Shown: piece by piece, positions 6,549-8,487 of the stretch
Layout: every line of letters begins with the position of its first letter
How positions within the stretch are numbered: position 1 is the first letter of the stretch
Assembly (NCBI GenBank): GCA_903856995.1
Contig: CAIODK010000170.1
Location: 1-8,487 of the forward strand
Length of the DNA stretch: 8,487 bases
Direction of reading: 5' to 3'
Source: an uncultured Burkholderiales bacterium
GTDB lineage: Bacteria > Pseudomonadota > Gammaproteobacteria > Burkholderiales > Burkholderiaceae_C
The notes under the pieces: model-generated
Database searches by the model: none
What the model saw: the letters and a program-made list of their open reading frames with translations, nothing else
What the model was told of the DNA's origin: nothing
Translations under genes and position numbers: made by a program

Positions 6549-7340
6549 TTGTTCAAACTAACCAGCCTCAACCTCAACGGTATCCGTTCAGCTGCCCGCA
6601 AGGGCGTGGAAGCTTGGCTCGATAAAGCCAGCCCTGATTGTATTTGCGTGCAAGAAATCAAAGCCCAAGCCCCCGACATCGAAGGCACATTTGACACCTT
6701 GGCTGGGTTGAAGGGCCATTTTCACTACGCTCAGAAAAAAGGCTACTCAGGCGTGGGCGTGTACACCAAGCATGAGCCGAGCGACGTCATCGTCGGTTTT
6801 GACGGCGGCGAGTTTGACAACGAAGGACGCTACGTGGAGCTGCGCTTTGATACGCCCACTCAAAAGCTGTCCATCATCAGCAGCTATTTTCCCAGCGGGT
6901 CCTCGGGCCCTGAGCGCCAGGACGCCAAGTTCCGTTTCTTAGCCGCCATATACCCGCACCTGAACGCACTCAAACAAGACCGTGAGTTTGTACTCTGCGG
7001 CGACATCAACATCGCGCACAACGAAGCCGACCTGAAGAACTGGAAGGGCAACAAAAAGAACAGCGGCTTCTTGCCTGAAGAGCGTGCGTGGATGACACAG
7101 CTCACCACCGAAGGTGGCATCGTGGACGTGTACCGCGCACTCGAACCCGACACCACCGACGCCTGCTACACCTGGTGGAGCAACCGAGGCCAAGCCTATG
7201 CCAACAACGTGGGCTGGCGATTGGACTACCACTTGGCAACGCCCGCAGTGGCCGCCAAGGCGCGCAGTGAATCGATCTACAAAGACGAGAAATTTTCAGA
7301 CCACGCGCCCATCACCATCGCTTATGAGGGATTGATTTAA
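6549..7340 (+). CDS. xth: Exodeoxyribonuclease III (AP endonuclease, ExoIII family)
   Basis: This Mg-dependent enzyme cuts DNA 5' of abasic sites and removes 3' blocking groups and nucleotides in base-excision repair. The 263-residue protein has the full endonuclease/exonuclease/phosphatase active site: Asn10 (LNLNGIRSA), Glu36 (CVQEIKAQ), Tyr113 (SSYFPSGS), Asp152 and Asn154 (LCGDINIAHNE), Asp226 (VGWRLDYHLAT), and Asp251-His252 (SDHAPI). Length is typical of the family. The start is TTG at 6549: the protein begins FKLTSLNLNG right at the conserved N-terminus, GGGGA lies 6 bases upstream, and the nearby ATG at 6536 is out of frame. It diverges from pyrE with an 11-base gap and converges on the barrel-protein gene with a 10-base gap, so it is probably transcribed alone. 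Subgroup assignment (E. coli Xth-like versus ExoA-like) is not settled here. Confidence 0.96.
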   Translation: MFKLTSLNLNGIRSAARKGVEAWLDKASPDCICVQEIKAQAPDIEGTFDTLAGLKGHFHYAQKKGYSGVGVYTKHEPSDVIVGFDGGEFDNEGRYVELRFDTPTQKLSIISSYFPSGSSGPERQDAKFRFLAAIYPHLNALKQDREFVLCGDINIAHNEADLKNWKGNKKNSGFLPEERAWMTQLTTEGGIVDVYRALEPDTTDACYTWWSNRGQAYANNVGWRLDYHLATPAVAAKARSESIYKDEKFSDHAPITIAYEGLI

Positions 7341-7350
7341 GCCCGCCCTG

Positions 7351-8127
7351 TTAGAACGGGTAGCTCACAATCCCTTTGACCGTCCAGGTGTCTGTCACGG
7401 CGGTGCGGCCTTTGCCGACGCCGACCTGAAAGTCAAACGGCTCGCCCTCGTAGTCCAACACCACATAGAGCGATTTCTCTTGCAAGCTGCTTGGAAGCAG
7501 GTGGTTGATGCGGCCTTTGCCGTTGTAATACTCAACGCCCAAGGCCACCGTCTCTGACACCTTACGTGCCACTTTGCTGGCGAGTGTGAAGTCTGGCGAG
7601 CGGTGCGTGTAGCCGGTCGAAAGATCCCAACCAAAAATCGGGTTGGTCGCCAGCAACCACTCTTTGTTCTTCCATCCCACGATGGTGCGGACCTCGGTGC
7701 TGCGGACGGACTCGGAGAACTCAGGCTTGACTTGCCCCACCTCTAAGTTGATGCCGCTGAACCACCCACCGTTGTCTTGCGCCTGCAGAGGCAGCCACTT
7801 GATACGGAACTTGATGCCCGCCGCGCTGTAATCGCCTGCAGCACTTCGCACCGTGGGGAGGTAGAGGCCCACATCTACCGTTTTCGTCACACCCATTGAG
7901 AATTCTGGCGTCACACGCAAGCCGTGGTGGTTGACAACCTCACCCGCGTAGCTGGGCGTCGTCACACCCTTGGGCGTGGTGTTGATATGCACCTCCAGCC
8001 CAAACTCACCGGGTTGGTTGATGTCATCGGTGTAGACCTGAATTTCATCTTGCAACGCGGCATGTGCGTTCAGGGCAAATACCGCCAACAGTGCACTCTG
8101 CAAGAAAAACCGCATTGGCTTGCGCAT
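7351..8127 (-). CDS. Uncharacterised exported protein, probable outer-membrane beta-barrel
   Basis: I do not recognise a named family. The 258-residue product begins with a Sec signal peptide (basic MRKPMR, hydrophobic about 7-19, likely cleavage after AHA at 21-23). The mature part has many alternating polar/hydrophobic stretches with aromatic ends, such as FGLEVHINTTP (42-52), VDVGLYLPTV (84-93), LYVVLDYE (220-227) and FDFQVGVGKG (231-240). It finishes with a strand ending in Phe (TVKGIVSYPF). A C-terminal Phe after an amphipathic strand is the usual signal for BAM-dependent outer-membrane insertion. It resembles conserved hypothetical proteins I associate with betaproteobacteria, from memory only. 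The start is ATG 8125-8127, directly after an in-frame TAA; Met5 (8113-8115) is an alternative, and neither has a strong Shine-Dalgarno. It lies 68 bases after the hydrolase gene on the same strand, so an operon is likely. A periplasmic beta-rich protein is the alternative to a barrel. Confidence 0.75.
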   Translation of the reverse strand: MRKPMRFFLQSALLAVFALNAHAALQDEIQVYTDDINQPGEFGLEVHINTTPKGVTTPSYAGEVVNHHGLRVTPEFSMGVTKTVDVGLYLPTVRSAAGDYSAAGIKFRIKWLPLQAQDNGGWFSGINLEVGQVKPEFSESVRSTEVRTIVGWKNKEWLLATNPIFGWDLSTGYTHRSPDFTLASKVARKVSETVALGVEYYNGKGRINHLLPSSLQEKSLYVVLDYEGEPFDFQVGVGKGRTAVTDTWTVKGIVSYPF

Positions 8128-8195
8128 TTAGAAACCCATCACATCGAAGAAATCCGTATTTTCGCTTGCGTTGGTTTCGGATCGACGATGTGGGG
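8128..8195 (-). other. Intergenic gap between hydrolase and barrel-protein genes
   Basis: This 68-base gap is the longest non-coding stretch. It carries at most a weak GATGGG about 7 bases before the barrel-protein ATG. I see no clear promoter boxes and no terminator hairpin, which fits co-transcription of the two leftward genes. Confidence 0.4.
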
Positions 8196-8487
8196 TTACT
8201 TGATCCAACCCGCTTGCGTGAGTGAGCGTGCCACCAATTGGCTCATCAGCTGGTACCCGTTCGGTGTCGGATGAAAACCATCGGAGAAGGCGTAGGTCTT
8301 CCACCAGTCGGGGCTTGCTTTGCCTGGTGTTGCAGACAAGCTTGTCGTTGTGCATGTTTCAAAGTTGTATTCTGGTAGCCCATCCTGTCCTAGTCGGGCA
8401 TTGGCTGGACACGCAGGGTCTGTCACATTGGTCAAGCCATATTGACTAGGGTTGGTCATTTGATCGAGAAAGGCCGAATAAAAATCA
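8196..8487 (-). CDS. SGNH/GDSL-family secreted hydrolase (lipase/esterase type), C-terminal part
   Basis: Only the last 96 residues are in the window; the frame is open to the right edge (first whole codon ends at 8486), so the true start lies beyond it. The fragment begins DFYSAFLDQMTNPSQYGLTN and carries FSDGFHPTPNGYQLMSQL, in which Asp69 and His72 (fragment numbering) fit block V (D-x-x-H) that holds the catalytic Asp and His of SGNH hydrolases. The preceding NPxxYGxTNVTDPAC pattern is common in GDSL lipases/esterases of Gram-negative bacteria. Cys26 and Cys45 could form a disulfide, in line with export. The protein ends only 24 residues after the catalytic His, so it is not followed by an autotransporter barrel as in EstA-type esterases. 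The GDS serine block is outside the window, so activity and substrate cannot be judged. It probably forms an operon with the barrel protein 68 bases downstream. Confidence 0.8.
   Translation of the reverse strand, partial: DFYSAFLDQMTNPSQYGLTNVTDPACPANARLGQDGLPEYNFETCTTTSLSATPGKASPDWWKTYAFSDGFHPTPNGYQLMSQLVARSLTQAGWIK

Noticed and set aside
5884..6561. Rightward open frame of 225 codons opposite pyrE
   Set aside because: PyrE on the other strand has all catalytic motifs. The antisense product is His/Arg-rich and would run into the exonuclease start.
8128..8355. Leftward open frame of 75 codons overlapping the hydrolase end
   Set aside because: It is in a different frame from the hydrolase fragment, which carries the recognisable catalytic DGFH block. 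The overlapping frame has no motif and no ribosome site.

Overview
The window looks like ordinary chromosomal DNA from a Gram-negative bacterium, most likely a betaproteobacterium of the order Burkholderiales and plausibly the family Comamonadaceae. That placement is inferred from protein sequence style, GC-rich coding with very tight gene packing, and the gene set: GatCAB amidotransferase, a DctPQM-type TRAP transporter, and pyrE divergent from an exonuclease III gene. No rRNA, tRNA, CRISPR array, insertion sequence or phage gene was seen.

Layout. Positions 1-5842 hold a co-directional (+) run. It starts with the 3' part of gatA (cut by the window edge), then gatB directly after the gatA stop. 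A 27-base gap leads to three TRAP transporter genes: a periplasmic binding protein (dctP type), a small membrane subunit (dctQ type) and a large membrane subunit (dctM type). The run ends with a YitT-family membrane protein gene. Junctions are 0, 27, 3, -4 and -4 bases, and no terminator is visible between gatB and the transporter, so the whole run could be one transcript. pyrE (-, 5839-6537) converges on the YitT gene with a 4-base overlap inside a near-perfect palindrome. pyrE and the exonuclease III gene (+, 6549-7340) diverge, with only 11 bases between their start codons. The right end (-) carries a secreted SGNH/GDSL-type hydrolase (only its C-terminus is in the window), followed by an uncharacterised, probably outer-membrane beta-barrel protein that ends 10 bases from the exonuclease gene.

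How the genes fit together. GatA and GatB are subunits of the tRNA-dependent amidotransferase that makes Gln-tRNA and/or Asn-tRNA. The TRAP genes encode a complete sodium- or proton-driven uptake system for an organic acid or similar solute, and the YitT protein is translationally coupled to it. PyrE serves pyrimidine synthesis and the exonuclease serves base-excision repair. The hydrolase and the barrel protein both appear to be exported and probably form a small operon.

I found no convincing new multi-gene defence, mobile or signalling system. The points most worth a second look are the YitT gene coupled to the TRAP operon, the palindrome that encodes the ends of two convergent proteins, the compressed pyrE/xth divergent start region, and the hydrolase-barrel pair. 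Every stretch longer than 300 bases is occupied by a gene; the longest non-coding gap is 68 bases (8128-8195).
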